Positions 26,520 through 35,249 of a DNA stretch of 64,000 bases are shown here, piece by piece. The notes under the pieces were generated by a model, which was not told where the DNA came from, made no database searches, and was given only the letters and a program-made list of their open reading frames with translations. Source of the DNA: Methylococcaceae bacterium (lineage in GTDB: Bacteria; Pseudomonadota; Gammaproteobacteria; Methylococcales; Methylomonadaceae); NCBI GenBank assembly GCA_030693065.1, contig JAUYBL010000025.1, forward strand, positions 62,001 to 126,000, read 5' to 3'. Each line of letters begins with the position of its first letter. Position 1 is the first letter of the stretch. A program made the translations under genes and the position numbers.

Positions 26520-28613
26520 TTATGCGCGTCGCCCGACTGTGGCTACCACTCGGATTTGCCGATCTGCCGGAATTTCGTTATAGGCCAGGACATGTAAGCT
26601 AGGTATTGAATGTCTAACGAAGCGAGACAACCATGGCCGGATATACGATGAAACCAGCAATATCGCTGTTTCACCTTCCATTTCCATTTTTTGCACACTG
26701 TCTTGAATGGACGTGTGCATCTGTTCCGCTAGGCCAGGTTCAATACCAACACCACTTTCTCCTGCCGTCTGCAATGATTTATGCAACAACTGTTCCAACT
26801 CTCCATCTAAAGTGATAACTGGCAATTCATTTTGTATGCCACTGATTTCATGGACAATTAATCGTCCTAAAGAAGCTCGCACTGCCGAGGTCAGGATGTC
26901 GGGATCTTGACTCTTGCCGCCATACTCCGCCAAAGTTTCGGCGATCGTGCGCATATCGCGAATCGGCACACGCTCTTGCAAGAGGTTTTGCAATACTTTT
27001 GCCACCACACCCAGCGGCAAGGTTTTCGGCACCAAATCTTCCACCAGCTTGGGGGCACTTTTAGCCAGGTTTTCGAGAATTTTTTGCGTCTCTTCATAGC
27101 CCAGCAATTCGTGGGCATGACTTTGCAGTAAGTGACTCAAATGCGTTGCCACCACGGTGCCAGGATCGACGACCGTATAACCTAATGTTTGCGCATGATC
27201 TTTTTGATTCGGCTCGATCCACACTGCTTCCAATCCAAAAGCAGGATCTTTACAGGCTTTGCCTGGCAAGCTGCCGAACACCCGGCCCGGATTGATCGCC
27301 ATTTCCATCTCCGGCATGATGTCGGCCTCACCTACCGTCACGCCCATCAAGGAAATCCGATAAGACGTTGGCGTTAAATCCAAATTGTCGCGAATATGTA
27401 CCGAAGGCACTAAAAATCCCAACTCCTGGGACAATTTTTTACGTACACCTTTGATGCGAGTCATCAACTGCCCGCCCTGATTTTTATCCACCAGTGGTAT
27501 CAAGCGATAGCCCACTTCCAGACCGATCACATCGACCGGCATGACATCATCCCAGCCCAATTCTTTAATTTCAGGAGCCGAATTGACTAGAGCCAAGGGA
27601 TAATCCAGCTCCACCAACTCGGCTTGTTTGCGTTTTTTATCGATCAAGTAAGCAGAACCCGCCAAAATCGACGCCAACAAGATAAACACTACGTTGGGCA
27701 TACCCGGAATAATACCTAAGGCGCCAATCACCACTGCGGTAATCAACAACGCTTTGGGATTTTCAAATAATTGGGTACTGACTTGCTGACCAATGTTTTG
27801 GCCGCTGCTACCCACTTTAGTCACCACCAAGGCCGACGCGGTAGATAACAACAACGAAGGAATCTGTGCGACCAAGCCGTCACCGATAGTCAGCAACACA
27901 TAGATATGTCCGGCATCGGCAAAACTTAAACCATGTTGGCCGACACCAATCGCCAATCCACCAATCACGTTGACGAATAAAATGATAATACCGGCAATGG
28001 CGTCGCCACGGACAAACTTACTGGCACCGTCCATGGAACCGTAAAAATCCGCTTCGGTGGCAACTTCTGCACGTCTTACACGCGCTTCATCCTGAGTAAT
28101 CAAACCCGCATTCAAATCGGCATCGATGGCCATTTGTTTACCGGGCATCGCATCCAAGGTAAAACGCGCGCCAACTTCAGCCACCCGACCCGCGCCTTTG
28201 GTAACGACCATGAAATTGATCACCACCAAAATAATAAACACCACCAAACCCACGGCAAAATTGCCGCCAATAACAAATGCGCCGAAAGCTTCGATCACCT
28301 TACCCGCAGCATCGCCTCCGTTATGCCCTTCTAATAACACGATACGCGTTGATGCGACGTTAAGCGCCAACCGCAATAAGGTCGCCAGCAAAATCACTGT
28401 TGGAAACGAGGCAAATTCCAGCGGCTTTAAGGTGTAAACCACCACCAGCAAAATAATCAGTGAAAACGCGATATTAAAAGTGAACAGTAAATCGAGTATA
28501 AACGCCGGCAAGGGCAGCATGATCATCGCCAAAATCATGACGATTACCATCGGCGCACCCAACTCGGCTTTACCGAGCATGGTCAAAAGAGCTTTTAACT
28601 TACTGAAGTCCAT
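26520..28613 (-). CDS. flhA: Flagellar export gate protein FlhA
   Basis: A 697-residue export-gate protein. Eight membrane helices occupy about residues 18-320, with the highly conserved FHIPEP-like core (AEVGARFTLDAMPGKQMAIDADLNAG) in the cytoplasmic loop. The large C-terminal cytoplasmic domain (about 330-697), which docks export chaperones, is complete. It is 4 bases from the flhB stop on the upstream side and 16 bases from flhF. Confidence 0.97.
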   Translation of the reverse strand: MDFSKLKALLTMLGKAELGAPMVIVMILAMIMLPLPAFILDLLFTFNIAFSLIILLVVVYTLKPLEFASFPTVILLATLLRLALNVASTRIVLLEGHNGGDAAGKVIEAFGAFVIGGNFAVGLVVFIILVVINFMVVTKGAGRVAEVGARFTLDAMPGKQMAIDADLNAGLITQDEARVRRAEVATEADFYGSMDGASKFVRGDAIAGIIILFVNVIGGLAIGVGQHGLSFADAGHIYVLLTIGDGLVAQIPSLLLSTASALVVTKVGSSGQNIGQQVSTQLFENPKALLITAVVIGALGIIPGMPNVVFILLASILAGSAYLIDKKRKQAELVELDYPLALVNSAPEIKELGWDDVMPVDVIGLEVGYRLIPLVDKNQGGQLMTRIKGVRKKLSQELGFLVPSVHIRDNLDLTPTSYRISLMGVTVGEADIMPEMEMAINPGRVFGSLPGKACKDPAFGLEAVWIEPNQKDHAQTLGYTVVDPGTVVATHLSHLLQSHAHELLGYEETQKILENLAKSAPKLVEDLVPKTLPLGVVAKVLQNLLQERVPIRDMRTIAETLAEYGGKSQDPDILTSAVRASLGRLIVHEISGIQNELPVITLDGELEQLLHKSLQTAGESGVGIEPGLAEQMHTSIQDSVQKMEMEGETAILLVSSYIRPWLSRFVRHSIPSLHVLAYNEIPADRQIRVVATVGRRA

Positions 28614-28617
28614 GAGA

Positions 28618-29748
28618 TTAATCCTGTCTGAATTCGTCGGGCACTTTAATGTTCCCTGGAGGCATGGGCACGGCCCATTTATTTTGTTGGGCGGTTTTTA
28701 ATTGATAGACATAAGCCAAAATCTGCGCAACGGCCAGATAAAGACCTTGCGGAATTTCCTTGTCCAGTTCAGTTGAGTAATACAACGCACGGGCTAATGG
28801 CGGCGACGCCACCAGCGGCACTTCTGCGCCCATGGCTAGATTGCGGATTTGCGCGGCAATTAAATCTACACCTTTAGCGACCAACTTAGGCGCACCGCCG
28901 CCGTTTTGATCGTATTTGAGGGCTACCGCATAATGACTGGGGTTGGTGATAATCACGTCAGCCTTGGGTACTTCCGCCATCATGCGTTTTTGCGCCATAT
29001 CCATTTGCATACGACGCTGACGGCCTTTGACTTCTGGGCTACCTTCGGATTCTTTATTTTCATCCTTGATTTCCTGAAGCGTCATTTTCAATTTTTTATT
29101 GTGATCCCACAATTGATAAGGCACGTCGATCATCGCCACCAACACCAGCGAGGCACTTAATAGTAAAAAACACGTGGCAATAATGTTGAGTGCGTGAGGA
29201 ATAGAATCAGCCAGCGATTCATTGCCCAAGCCCAATAATTCAACAATAAACGAGTTGTATAAAAGATAAGCAACAATAAATACCAGCCCGATTTTTAACA
29301 ACGCTTTGCCCATTTCAACCAGGCCACGTATTGCAAACAACCTGGCCATGCCTTTAATGGGATCCATTTTTTCCGGCTTGGGAGACACCGCATCCCAGTT
29401 AAATATCCAGCCGCCTAATGCCAACGGCGCGAGAATTGCCGCCACTAACAACACCGCCAAAAACGGCGCTATCAGCATTACGCCATCGATCATGGTTTGC
29501 TGAAAATGTTGTACCGGACTAACCGGGTCGAAAATAGTTTCACGTTTGAGCTGAAACTCAGTGCGCATCATCTTAATCAGTCCTTGGCCGATACTTTTGC
29601 CTTGCATCCAAAACAAGGCCGCACTGACCATCAACATAACAAAGGTATTGAGCTCACGAGAACGGGCAATCTGGCCTTTTTTCTTAGCGTCAGCCAGACG
29701 CTTGCCGGTGGGTTCTTCGGTTTTTTCTTGATCGGAGTCGTCGGCCAT
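28618..29748 (-). CDS. flhB: Flagellar export switch protein FlhB
   Basis: A 376-residue export-apparatus protein with four membrane helices in the first 220 residues and a self-cleaving C-terminal domain; the autocleavage motif is seen as ITNPSHYAVALKY (Asn-Pro-Thr/Ser-His). The start is set at the ATG at 29748 (MADDSDQEKTEEPTGKR), matching the family. The upstream in-frame extension to 29793 (containing ELVEVQF) is encoded by a family A inverted-repeat element whose end sits about 5 bases before this ATG, so the ribosome-binding region is partly element-derived and shows no good Shine-Dalgarno. Confidence 0.95.
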   Translation of the reverse strand: MADDSDQEKTEEPTGKRLADAKKKGQIARSRELNTFVMLMVSAALFWMQGKSIGQGLIKMMRTEFQLKRETIFDPVSPVQHFQQTMIDGVMLIAPFLAVLLVAAILAPLALGGWIFNWDAVSPKPEKMDPIKGMARLFAIRGLVEMGKALLKIGLVFIVAYLLYNSFIVELLGLGNESLADSIPHALNIIATCFLLLSASLVLVAMIDVPYQLWDHNKKLKMTLQEIKDENKESEGSPEVKGRQRRMQMDMAQKRMMAEVPKADVIITNPSHYAVALKYDQNGGGAPKLVAKGVDLIAAQIRNLAMGAEVPLVASPPLARALYYSTELDKEIPQGLYLAVAQILAYVYQLKTAQQNKWAVPMPPGNIKVPDEFRQD

Positions 29749-29752
29749 GAGA

Positions 29753-29884
29753 GGGATCTCTAAAAATTGCACTTCGACAAGCTCAGTACCCATCGGGCAT
29801 AAATGCGAACGGGGGTCTATTTAAGAACTTATCCGTTCGTGCTGAGCTTGTCGAAGCATGAATGGATAAGTTTTTTTAGGCTTA
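29753..29884. repeat. Inverted-repeat element, family A (between flhB and fliR)
   Basis: Starts GGGATCTCTAAAAATTGCACTTCGACAAG and contains TCAGTACCCATCGGGCATAAATGCGAACGG and, inverted, CCGTTCGTGCTGAGCTTGTCGAAGC. The right end is eroded. It separates flhB from fliR inside an otherwise tightly packed operon. Confidence 0.8.
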
Positions 29885-29890
29885 CATGAA

Positions 29891-30664
29891 TTAGACCCTT
29901 AACAATTGCTCAAGAACATCATAAGCACCGGTCAACAAACCGGAAAACTGCTCAAGAAAATCTGGTAAGGTCAACCACATCAACAATAGCCCAAACATTA
30001 ATGTCACTGGAAATCCGACCGAAAAAATTTGCAACTGCGGTGCGGCGCGCGCGGCGACACCAAAACTGATATTGACCAGAAATAAACTAATCATCAAAGG
30101 CATCGCCAGCAGCAAGCCACCGGTGAACATGTGGCTGCTCCAGGTAATAATTGACCAAATACCTGCTTTTGCTATGCCGTCAGTACCAATCGGCAACGAG
30201 GTAAAACTGTCCATGAGCATTTGTATCAACAATAAATGACCATCCATCGCCAAAAAAATCAACGTCGTAGTCATGGTGTAAAACTGCGCCACCACCGGCA
30301 CTTGCTGGCCGTTTTGGGGATCAACCATGGTTGAAAAACCTAAGCCCATACTTAACGCAACCGCCTGCCCGGCGAACACCACTGCGGCAAACACCAGCTG
30401 TAAAACAAAGCCGGTAATCAAACCGATCATAACTTGCTGAATGGTCACTAAAAAGCCATCGTAACTAAACATCTCTAACGCAGGCATTGTGGGCAACAAC
30501 GGCATAATAATAAAAGTCAGCGCCACGGAAAGTATCAATCGAATGCGTGCCGGTACCGCGCGAATACTAAACAACGGCACCGATACAAACATGGCACTAA
30601 TACGCAGCAACGGCCAGATGAAGGCCGCCGTCTGGCTGAGTAATTGCGCCTCAGTAAAATTCAT
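29891..30664 (-). CDS. fliR: Flagellar export protein FliR
   Basis: A 257-residue membrane protein of the flagellar export gate with about six hydrophobic helices spread through its length (for example FIWPLLRISAMFVSVPLF at 16-33 and GFVLQLVFAAVVFAGQAVAL near 81-100). The QNGQQVPVV stretch and the RAAPQLQIFSVGFPV motif (about 205-219) are conserved across FliR/SctT proteins. It starts 3 bases after fliQ ends. The flhB gene is 142 bases downstream because of the inserted repeat. Confidence 0.95.
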   Translation of the reverse strand: MNFTEAQLLSQTAAFIWPLLRISAMFVSVPLFSIRAVPARIRLILSVALTFIIMPLLPTMPALEMFSYDGFLVTIQQVMIGLITGFVLQLVFAAVVFAGQAVALSMGLGFSTMVDPQNGQQVPVVAQFYTMTTTLIFLAMDGHLLLIQMLMDSFTSLPIGTDGIAKAGIWSIITWSSHMFTGGLLLAMPLMISLFLVNISFGVAARAAPQLQIFSVGFPVTLMFGLLLMWLTLPDFLEQFSGLLTGAYDVLEQLLRV

Positions 30665-30667
30665 GAC

Positions 30668-30937
30668 CTAGCCAATCAAATGCGGAATATCGCGAATCAG
30701 ATCCTGAAAATAATCGATGAACATTTGCAACATCATGGGGCCCATTATCATCAGCACCAGGCCTATGACGATAAGCTTGGGAACGAAAGTCAGCGTTGAC
30801 TCGTTGATTTGCGTAGCAGCTTGAAACATCGCAATTACCAATCCCACCAATAATGACGGAATTAATACCGGCGCAGTCAGCTTAACAGCCATCATCACTG
30901 CGTCTTGTCCAACTTGATAGACGATTTCCGGGGTCAT
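30668..30937 (-). CDS. fliQ: Flagellar export protein FliQ
   Basis: An 89-residue protein with two membrane helices (about 15-38 and 53-75), normal for FliQ/SctS. The sequence PSLLVGLVIAMFQAATQINESTL between them is the family signature. Forms the export gate with FliP and FliR. Preceded by AAGGAGC and placed 18 bases after fliP. Confidence 0.95.
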   Translation of the reverse strand: MTPEIVYQVGQDAVMMAVKLTAPVLIPSLLVGLVIAMFQAATQINESTLTFVPKLIVIGLVLMIMGPMMLQMFIDYFQDLIRDIPHLIG

Positions 30938-30955
30938 GATTTAGCTCCTTTTGTA

Positions 30956-31714
30956 TTAAGTCGCATAAAAACTCGCCGCCAGCATTTCCATAATTAGCGA
31001 CCAGCCATCAGCTAACACAAACAGCATAATTTTAAACGGCAGCGACACAATCATCGGCGACAGCATCATCATACCCATCGACATCAACACGCTGGCAACC
31101 ACCAGATCGATGATTAAAAACGGCAGAAAAATCATAAATCCGATTTGAAACGCTGTTTTTAGCTCACTGGTGACATAAGCGGGTAATAACAACGAGAAAG
31201 GCACGTCTTCAGCGGAGTTCAAATCTGCTTTGCCGGATATTCTGATAAACAATTCTAAATCGGCCTCGCGCGTTTGCTTAAGCATGAACTGGCGAAAAGG
31301 TTCCGTGGCTTTAGTCAACGCCTCGGTAACATCGATTTTCTCTTCCAGATACGGCTGCACCGCATCGACATTGACCTTTTCCAGCACCGGCATCATGATG
31401 AAAATAGTCAAAAATAACGACAATCCTAACAACACCTGATTGCTGGGCGCCTGGCCTGTGCCTAGTGCCTGCCGAAGTAAACTCAACACAATCATGATGC
31501 GGGTAAATGAGGTCATCGACAGCAAAATCGCCGGCAACAACGTCATCATGGTCATCAGCGCCAGCACTTGGATAGTGACGCTGTAAGTTTGAGCGCCATT
31601 TTTGCCGGTAGTGACCGTCACCGCTTCAATACCTGCCGCCGCCCACGCTGGAGTTTGCAAGACCAGCATTAGCATGGTGATGAGCAGCGCTGACCAACCC
31701 ATTTTATTGAGCAT
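30956..31714 (-). CDS. fliP: Flagellar export protein FliP
   Basis: A 252-residue export-gate protein. A cleavable signal peptide (about 1-28, ending TPAWAAAG) is followed by four helices and a periplasmic stretch. [24 protein letters not shown] is the diagnostic FliP motif and [18 protein letters not shown] follows. The ATG at 31714, preceded by AAAGGGG, is preferred over the upstream start at 31762, which lies within fliO. It overlaps the fliO stop by 11 bases. Confidence 0.95.
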   Translation of the reverse strand: MLNKMGWSALLITMLMLVLQTPAWAAAGIEAVTVTTGKNGAQTYSVTIQVLALMTMMTLLPAILLSMTSFTRIMIVLSLLRQALGTGQAPSNQVLLGLSLFLTIFIMMPVLEKVNVDAVQPYLEEKIDVTEALTKATEPFRQFMLKQTREADLELFIRISGKADLNSAEDVPFSLLLPAYVTSELKTAFQIGFMIFLPFLIIDLVVASVLMSMGMMMLSPMIVSLPFKIMLFVLADGWSLIMEMLAASFYAT

Positions 31715-32249
31715 CGGCCCGCCCCTTTCTGGCCTGAATGGCTTGCAGCAAATGCTTGGCAAAGCCTGACTCGGCGATATTAACTTGCGGGATTTCGGTA
31801 TTTAGGCAATCCTCCCCTTCCAGCACATGCAGGGTATCGATACGCCCTGGCGTAACACCCAACAGCAATTGTTTTTTACCGACTTGCAGCAACACCACTT
31901 TTTCCCGCATACCAAGAGACAAGCCGCCAACCACGCGCATTTTGTCGGCATTATTGACGACCAAGCCGTTGACCTTGCGCATGCTCCACACGCAAAGAAA
32001 AAAAACCCCCAGTACCAGCAACAACCCAACTAGCCAGTTGAGCATATTGCCGTAAGACAAAGCCTTAAGCGTTTGCTTTTCTACTTCAGCCAAACACACC
32101 GGCATCCAGCCAATTAACAATCCGCTGAAAAGGGTTCTGTACTTTTTACAGCTCAAATTTCGGTTTTTAAATCTCCTCACCCCAACCCTCTCCAGCAGGA
32201 GAGGGAGTATAGGTGCCGAAGTTTGATCTGCAGTAGGCATGATGCGCAT
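31704..32249 (-). CDS. fliO: Flagellar assembly protein FliO (start uncertain)
   Basis: A small scaffold for FliP assembly. The core is clear: a signal-like segment ([19 protein letters not shown]), a membrane helix [20 protein letters not shown] and the FliO domain with [19 protein letters not shown] and [10 protein letters not shown]. The ATG at 32249 overlaps the fliN stop, but the first 30 codons encode an unusual stretch ([16 protein letters not shown]) that coincides with a CCTCTCC-GGAGAGG repeat at about 32171-32212. A TTG at 32156 after the repeat would give a protein beginning directly with the signal segment. Either start is possible. Confidence 0.88.
   Translation of the reverse strand: MRIMPTADQTSAPILPLLLERVGVRRFKNRNLSCKKYRTLFSGLLIGWMPVCLAEVEKQTLKALSYGNMLNWLVGLLLVLGVFFLCVWSMRKVNGLVVNNADKMRVVGGLSLGMREKVVLLQVGKKQLLLGVTPGRIDTLHVLEGEDCLNTEIPQVNIAESGFAKHLLQAIQARKGRADAQ
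32171..32212. repeat. Short hairpin repeat inside the fliO 5' end
   Basis: CTCACCCCAACCCTCTCC and GGAGAGGGAG form a hairpin whose left half resembles the CTCATCCCAACCTTCTCC core of the family B elements. It lies in frame within the first 30 codons of fliO. Confidence 0.6.
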
Positions 32250-32629
32250 CACGCCAATCTTCTGACACGTTCCGACGGACTGATCACATCGGTTAAACGG
32301 ATACCGAATTTATCGTTGATGACCACTACTTCACCATGTGCGATCAAGGTGCCGTTGACCAACACATCCAAGGGCTCACCGGCAAAACGTTCCAGCTCAA
32401 CGACCGAGCCCTGGTTTAACTGCAATAAGTTGCGGATATTGATTTGGGTACGGCCTATTTCCATAGAAATAGTCACCGGCACATCCAGAATCACATCCAG
32501 ATTAACTTCATCACCCGCTCCGGGCGCCGGTTTTTTGTCTTCAAAGGGATTGTTAAATTCTTGAAATGCAGCCGCTTCAAAATCATCAATGGATTCTGCA
32601 TCATCTGGAAAATTAGTTTCTTCACTCAT
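32249..32629 (-). CDS. fliN: Flagellar switch protein FliN
   Basis: A 126-residue C-ring protein. The acidic N-terminal 45 residues are variable; the SpoA-like domain (DVPVTISMEIGRTQINIRN, then GEPLDVLVNGTLIAHGEVVV and FGIRLTDVISP) fills the rest and is complete. The ATG at 32629 has GGGAAT upstream; an in-frame TTG at 32641 would add four residues. It overlaps fliO. Confidence 0.96.
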   Translation of the reverse strand: MSEETNFPDDAESIDDFEAAAFQEFNNPFEDKKPAPGAGDEVNLDVILDVPVTISMEIGRTQINIRNLLQLNQGSVVELERFAGEPLDVLVNGTLIAHGEVVVINDKFGIRLTDVISPSERVRRLA

Positions 32630-32651
32630 GTTAATTCCCAATTATTAGGTT

Positions 32652-33656
32652 TTATATTTTTGCTTTATCGATAATCTGGATAGCGTAATTGCCATCCGAA
32701 ATGCCTACTTTACCTTCAAAGATTGGAATGCCTTCGGCTTTTAAAATCACCGACTCAGGCATATCAATCGGGATGACATCGCCTTTTTTAAGGCGCATCA
32801 CGTCTCGGATAGTCATGGTCTTTTCAACCAATTGACTGTTAACACCCACTTCCACGCGCATCACCTCATCCCGTAAAGCAAGTTGCCAACTACCGTCAAC
32901 ATCGCCGCTATCACTACTGATCGCATCAAGCAATTCACGAATCGGCTCCAACATTGCATAAGGCATAGCAATATTGACATCACCGCCGCCACCTTCGAGT
33001 TCGACATGAATGGTAGAAATAACAATAATTTCTGCCGGACCGATAATATTGGCAAAACGCGGGTTGATTTCCGAACCTATATATTCAAAATCCAAATCCA
33101 TTACCGGCCGCCAGGCTTCTTTTAAATCTTTAAAAATCATGTCGATGATGATGCGCACCACGCGCATTTCCGTAGGCGTAAACTCCCGGCCTTCCGCTTG
33201 GTTATAAAACTGTCCGCCGCCGCCAAAAAAATTCTCGACGACGGTAAAAACCAATCTAGGTTCAATAACAATTAAGGCTTTGCCGCGTAACGGATGACAT
33301 TTAACGACCGTCAAATTGGTTGGTACCAGCAAGCCTTGAATGAATTCGGAGAATTTTTGTACTTGTATGCCGGAAATAAATATTTCCGCCGAGCGACGCA
33401 AAAAGTGAAATAAGGAGATGCGGATAAAACGGGCAAAGCGCTCGTTGACCATTTCTAAGGTCGGCATACGACCACGAACAATACGTTCTTGGCTGGTCAA
33501 GTCATATTCTTTAACTACCCCCCTTTCTTGAAGGGCGCTAACTTCAGGTTCGGCATAAAAATCGGACTCAAATTCGTCAGCGTCAGTTTCAATATCGCCG
33601 TCACTGACGCCATTTAATAGCGCATCAATTTCGGCTTGGGAGAGTAAGTCACTCAT
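32652..33656 (-). CDS. fliM: Flagellar switch protein FliM
   Basis: A 334-residue C-ring protein that binds CheY-P through its N-terminus: the LLSQAEIDALLNG peptide is the conserved EIDALL docking motif. The CheC-like middle domain (about 45-240, with the GGxG motif in FFGGGGQFYN) and the C-terminal SpoA domain (RDVMRLKKGDVIPIDMPE) are intact. fliL ends 2 bases before its ATG. Confidence 0.97.
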   Translation of the reverse strand: MSDLLSQAEIDALLNGVSDGDIETDADEFESDFYAEPEVSALQERGVVKEYDLTSQERIVRGRMPTLEMVNERFARFIRISLFHFLRRSAEIFISGIQVQKFSEFIQGLLVPTNLTVVKCHPLRGKALIVIEPRLVFTVVENFFGGGGQFYNQAEGREFTPTEMRVVRIIIDMIFKDLKEAWRPVMDLDFEYIGSEINPRFANIIGPAEIIVISTIHVELEGGGGDVNIAMPYAMLEPIRELLDAISSDSGDVDGSWQLALRDEVMRVEVGVNSQLVEKTMTIRDVMRLKKGDVIPIDMPESVILKAEGIPIFEGKVGISDGNYAIQIIDKAKI

Positions 33657-33658
33657 GG

Positions 33659-34204
33659 TTATTGCATAACAAAAGAGGTGAAATAAACGTCTTTAAGTCG
33701 GCTCTTGCCAGCCATTTTGGTCAACGTAGCAGACACGGATTCTTGTATCCCGGCGCGTAATTTGTCTTTGCCTTCGCGAGTTTTTAACTCTTCGGCATTT
33801 TGCGCGCTGATTAACATCAATAGATTATTGCGTATCATCGGTTCATTTTTTTTCAGTGCATCGACCATATCAGCGCCTTCAACCAAGAAAGTAATGGCAA
33901 TCATCACAAACTTGGCACCCGTACCTTTCGGGAGATTAACAACTAACGGTTTGGTCAAGTCAAAATACAGTTTTTCCGCAGCTGCGGCAGCTGCCTCCGG
34001 ATCTTCATCTTTTTCCTCATGCTTTTCCTCGGCTTTCGCATTGCCATGCTCATCATGCCCCTCTTCTACTGGAGCAGATTTAAACAAAAAGAAGTAAGCC
34101 GCCCCTCCGCCACCTGCCAATAAAATGACTGCCGCCAGAATAATAATGATCAGTTTTTTGGAAGACTTCTTTACTTCTGCGCCTTCTTGTTGAATCTCAG
34201 CCAT
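33659..34204 (-). CDS. fliL: Flagellar basal-body protein FliL
   Basis: A 181-residue membrane protein that surrounds the stators. One membrane helix (about 18-40, IIIILAAVILLAGGGGAAYFFLF), a charged His/Glu-rich linker, then the periplasmic domain ending VYFTSFVMQ, the usual FliL C-terminus. I choose the ATG at 34204 (MAEIQQ), preceded by AAGGAT, over a frame extension to 34267. First gene of the long flagellar operon, below a sigma-54 site. Confidence 0.95.
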   Translation of the reverse strand: MAEIQQEGAEVKKSSKKLIIIILAAVILLAGGGGAAYFFLFKSAPVEEGHDEHGNAKAEEKHEEKDEDPEAAAAAAEKLYFDLTKPLVVNLPKGTGAKFVMIAITFLVEGADMVDALKKNEPMIRNNLLMLISAQNAEELKTREGKDKLRAGIQESVSATLTKMAGKSRLKDVYFTSFVMQ

Positions 34205-34250
34205 ATCGGCAATCCTTTTAATTTGGATAAACTTTAGTTTTAAAAAATAA

Positions 34251-34266
34251 AGCAAATCAAGTGCCA
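34251..34266 (-). promoter_or_regulatory. Sigma-54 promoter for the fliL operon
   Basis: Read on the minus strand: TGGCAC-TTGAT-TTGCT, a match to the sigma-54 consensus with GG and GC exactly 10 bases apart (-24/-12). It lies about 47 bases before the fliL ATG. In polar flagellates such sites depend on FleQ-type activators. Confidence 0.88.
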
Positions 34267-34575
34267 AAAATATAAATGCAAATAAATCAATTGGTTAACA
34301 AAAGACAGCGACGACTGTGCCGGAAAAATGACACTGTCACAGAATCGACACTGCTTTAATTAAAAATGAGTATAGACGACAGTTTGCTAAGCGAGATTTC
34401 AATTGGCGCTAAGCTGATAACTTTTAGTGATCCACTATTTACAATAGCGTTCTAATTTGGGGAGGGAAGTTTTGATACCAAAATTGCCGGACAATCGAGG
34501 TGATAATTGTGAGTTGTCTAGATGTTAATGCCCTATGAGGTTTGAGAGCATAAGTGACTACTATTTAAATTAAAG

Positions 34576-34694
34576 GGGACCTCTAAAAATTGCACTTCGA
34601 CAAGCTCAGTGCGAACGGTAGTCTATTTAAATCAGCGAGTTATCCGTTCGTGCTGAGCTTGTCGAAGCATGAACGGATAATTTTTAGAGGTTCC
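34576..34694. repeat. Inverted-repeat element, family A (119 bp)
   Basis: Terminal repeats GGGACCTCTAAAAAT and ATTTTTAGAGGTTCC match at 14 of 15 bases. The core carries CTTCGACAAGCTCAG and its inverted partner CTGAGCTTGTCGAAG, so the whole element can fold into one long hairpin. Confidence 0.88.
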
Positions 34695-34740
34695 TTAAAG
34701 ATTCGCAACCATTAAAAAATTAGCAGAAGCTTGTTATGTT

Positions 34741-34769
34741 TGGGAGCGGTGCCTACGTCACCGCTCCCA
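34741..34769. repeat. Short perfect hairpin downstream of the YjfB-type gene
   Basis: TGGGAGCGGTG and CACCGCTCCCA are exact complements around a 7-base loop. No T-run follows. It could stabilise the 3' end of the YjfB-type transcript, which stops 26 bases away; it shares its GGGAGCG start with the repeat at 7976-8035. Confidence 0.7.
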
Positions 34770-34794
34770 CCGAAGAAATTAAATCTCCCGCCAA

Positions 34795-34983
34795 TCAAAC
34801 ATGTACATCAATTTTTTGAGACGTTGCAGATTCAATTAAATTCAACGCCGCCTCACCATTAGCTTTTTGAACATCTTGTCCTTTTTTAAGAACCGCTACG
34901 TCAATTGCTTCTTTAGTTTCCGCGCTCTTGACTACGGAAGCTAATAAACCTGTTGTTGCGCCGATACCGCTTATCGTACTCAT
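34795..34983 (-). CDS. YjfB-type putative motility protein
   Basis: A 62-residue helical protein (MSTISGIGATTGLLASVVKS...) of the YjfB/putative motility protein family. The sequence after the first 20 residues (KEAIDVAVLKKGQDVQK, ALNLIESA) is the family core. The biochemical role is unknown. The ATG at 34983 follows GGAGAAAATC; the longer frame to 35136 is upstream sequence. A full sigma-28 promoter lies immediately upstream and the flagellin gene is divergent, both supporting a late flagellar role. Confidence 0.85.
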   Translation of the reverse strand: MSTISGIGATTGLLASVVKSAETKEAIDVAVLKKGQDVQKANGEAALNLIESATSQKIDVHV

Positions 34984-35014
34984 GATTTTCTCCAAAAAAT
35001 TTAACCACAAACAG

Positions 35015-35041
35015 TTATCGGCTATCCCGAAATTATCTTTA
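35015..35041 (-). promoter_or_regulatory. Sigma-28 (FliA) promoter for the YjfB-type gene
   Basis: On the minus strand: TAAAGATA, 11-base spacer, GCCGATAA. The -10 is identical to the FliA consensus and the -35 matches TAAAGNNN. The start codon is about 32 bases from the -10. Confidence 0.9.
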
Positions 35042-35182
35042 ACGCCAAGTTCAATCTTTAGCGGCAAAAAACTGCCGCCCAGCAAAAAAAGCCTACCCCA
35101 CGCCCCCGTCAAAAAACTGCCCCACCCAAAAATCATAATTTTAAATATTTAAAATTCAATTAGTTACATTTAATTTTAGCAT

Positions 35183-35198
35183 TGGCACAGAAATAGCT
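35183..35198 (+). promoter_or_regulatory. Sigma-54 promoter for flagellin 1
   Basis: TGGCACAGAAATAGCT has GG and GC 10 bases apart and a full TGGCAC -24 block; the -12 block is weaker (TAGCT). It lies about 52 bases before the ATG. A 20-bp AT palindrome sits just upstream (35137-35156). Confidence 0.75.
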
Positions 35199-35249
35199 TA
35201 GTAGTTTACGACGATTAAACTTTCATTTATTTTCTACCAGGAGACCACC

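Larger units (their letters stand above)
34268..34794. other. Intergenic region between fliL and the YjfB-type gene
   Basis: No gene is supported. It holds sequence upstream of the fliL sigma-54 promoter (which may carry activator sites), a family A repeat at 34576-34694 and a hairpin at 34741-34769. Confidence 0.7.

Noticed and set aside
29749-29793. Longer FlhB N-terminus
   Set aside because: The extra codons are encoded by the family A repeat and do not belong to FlhB.
35062-35078. GCGGCA...TGCCGC inverted repeat as a terminator
   Set aside because: No T-run and it lies upstream of the YjfB-type promoter, so termination is unlikely.
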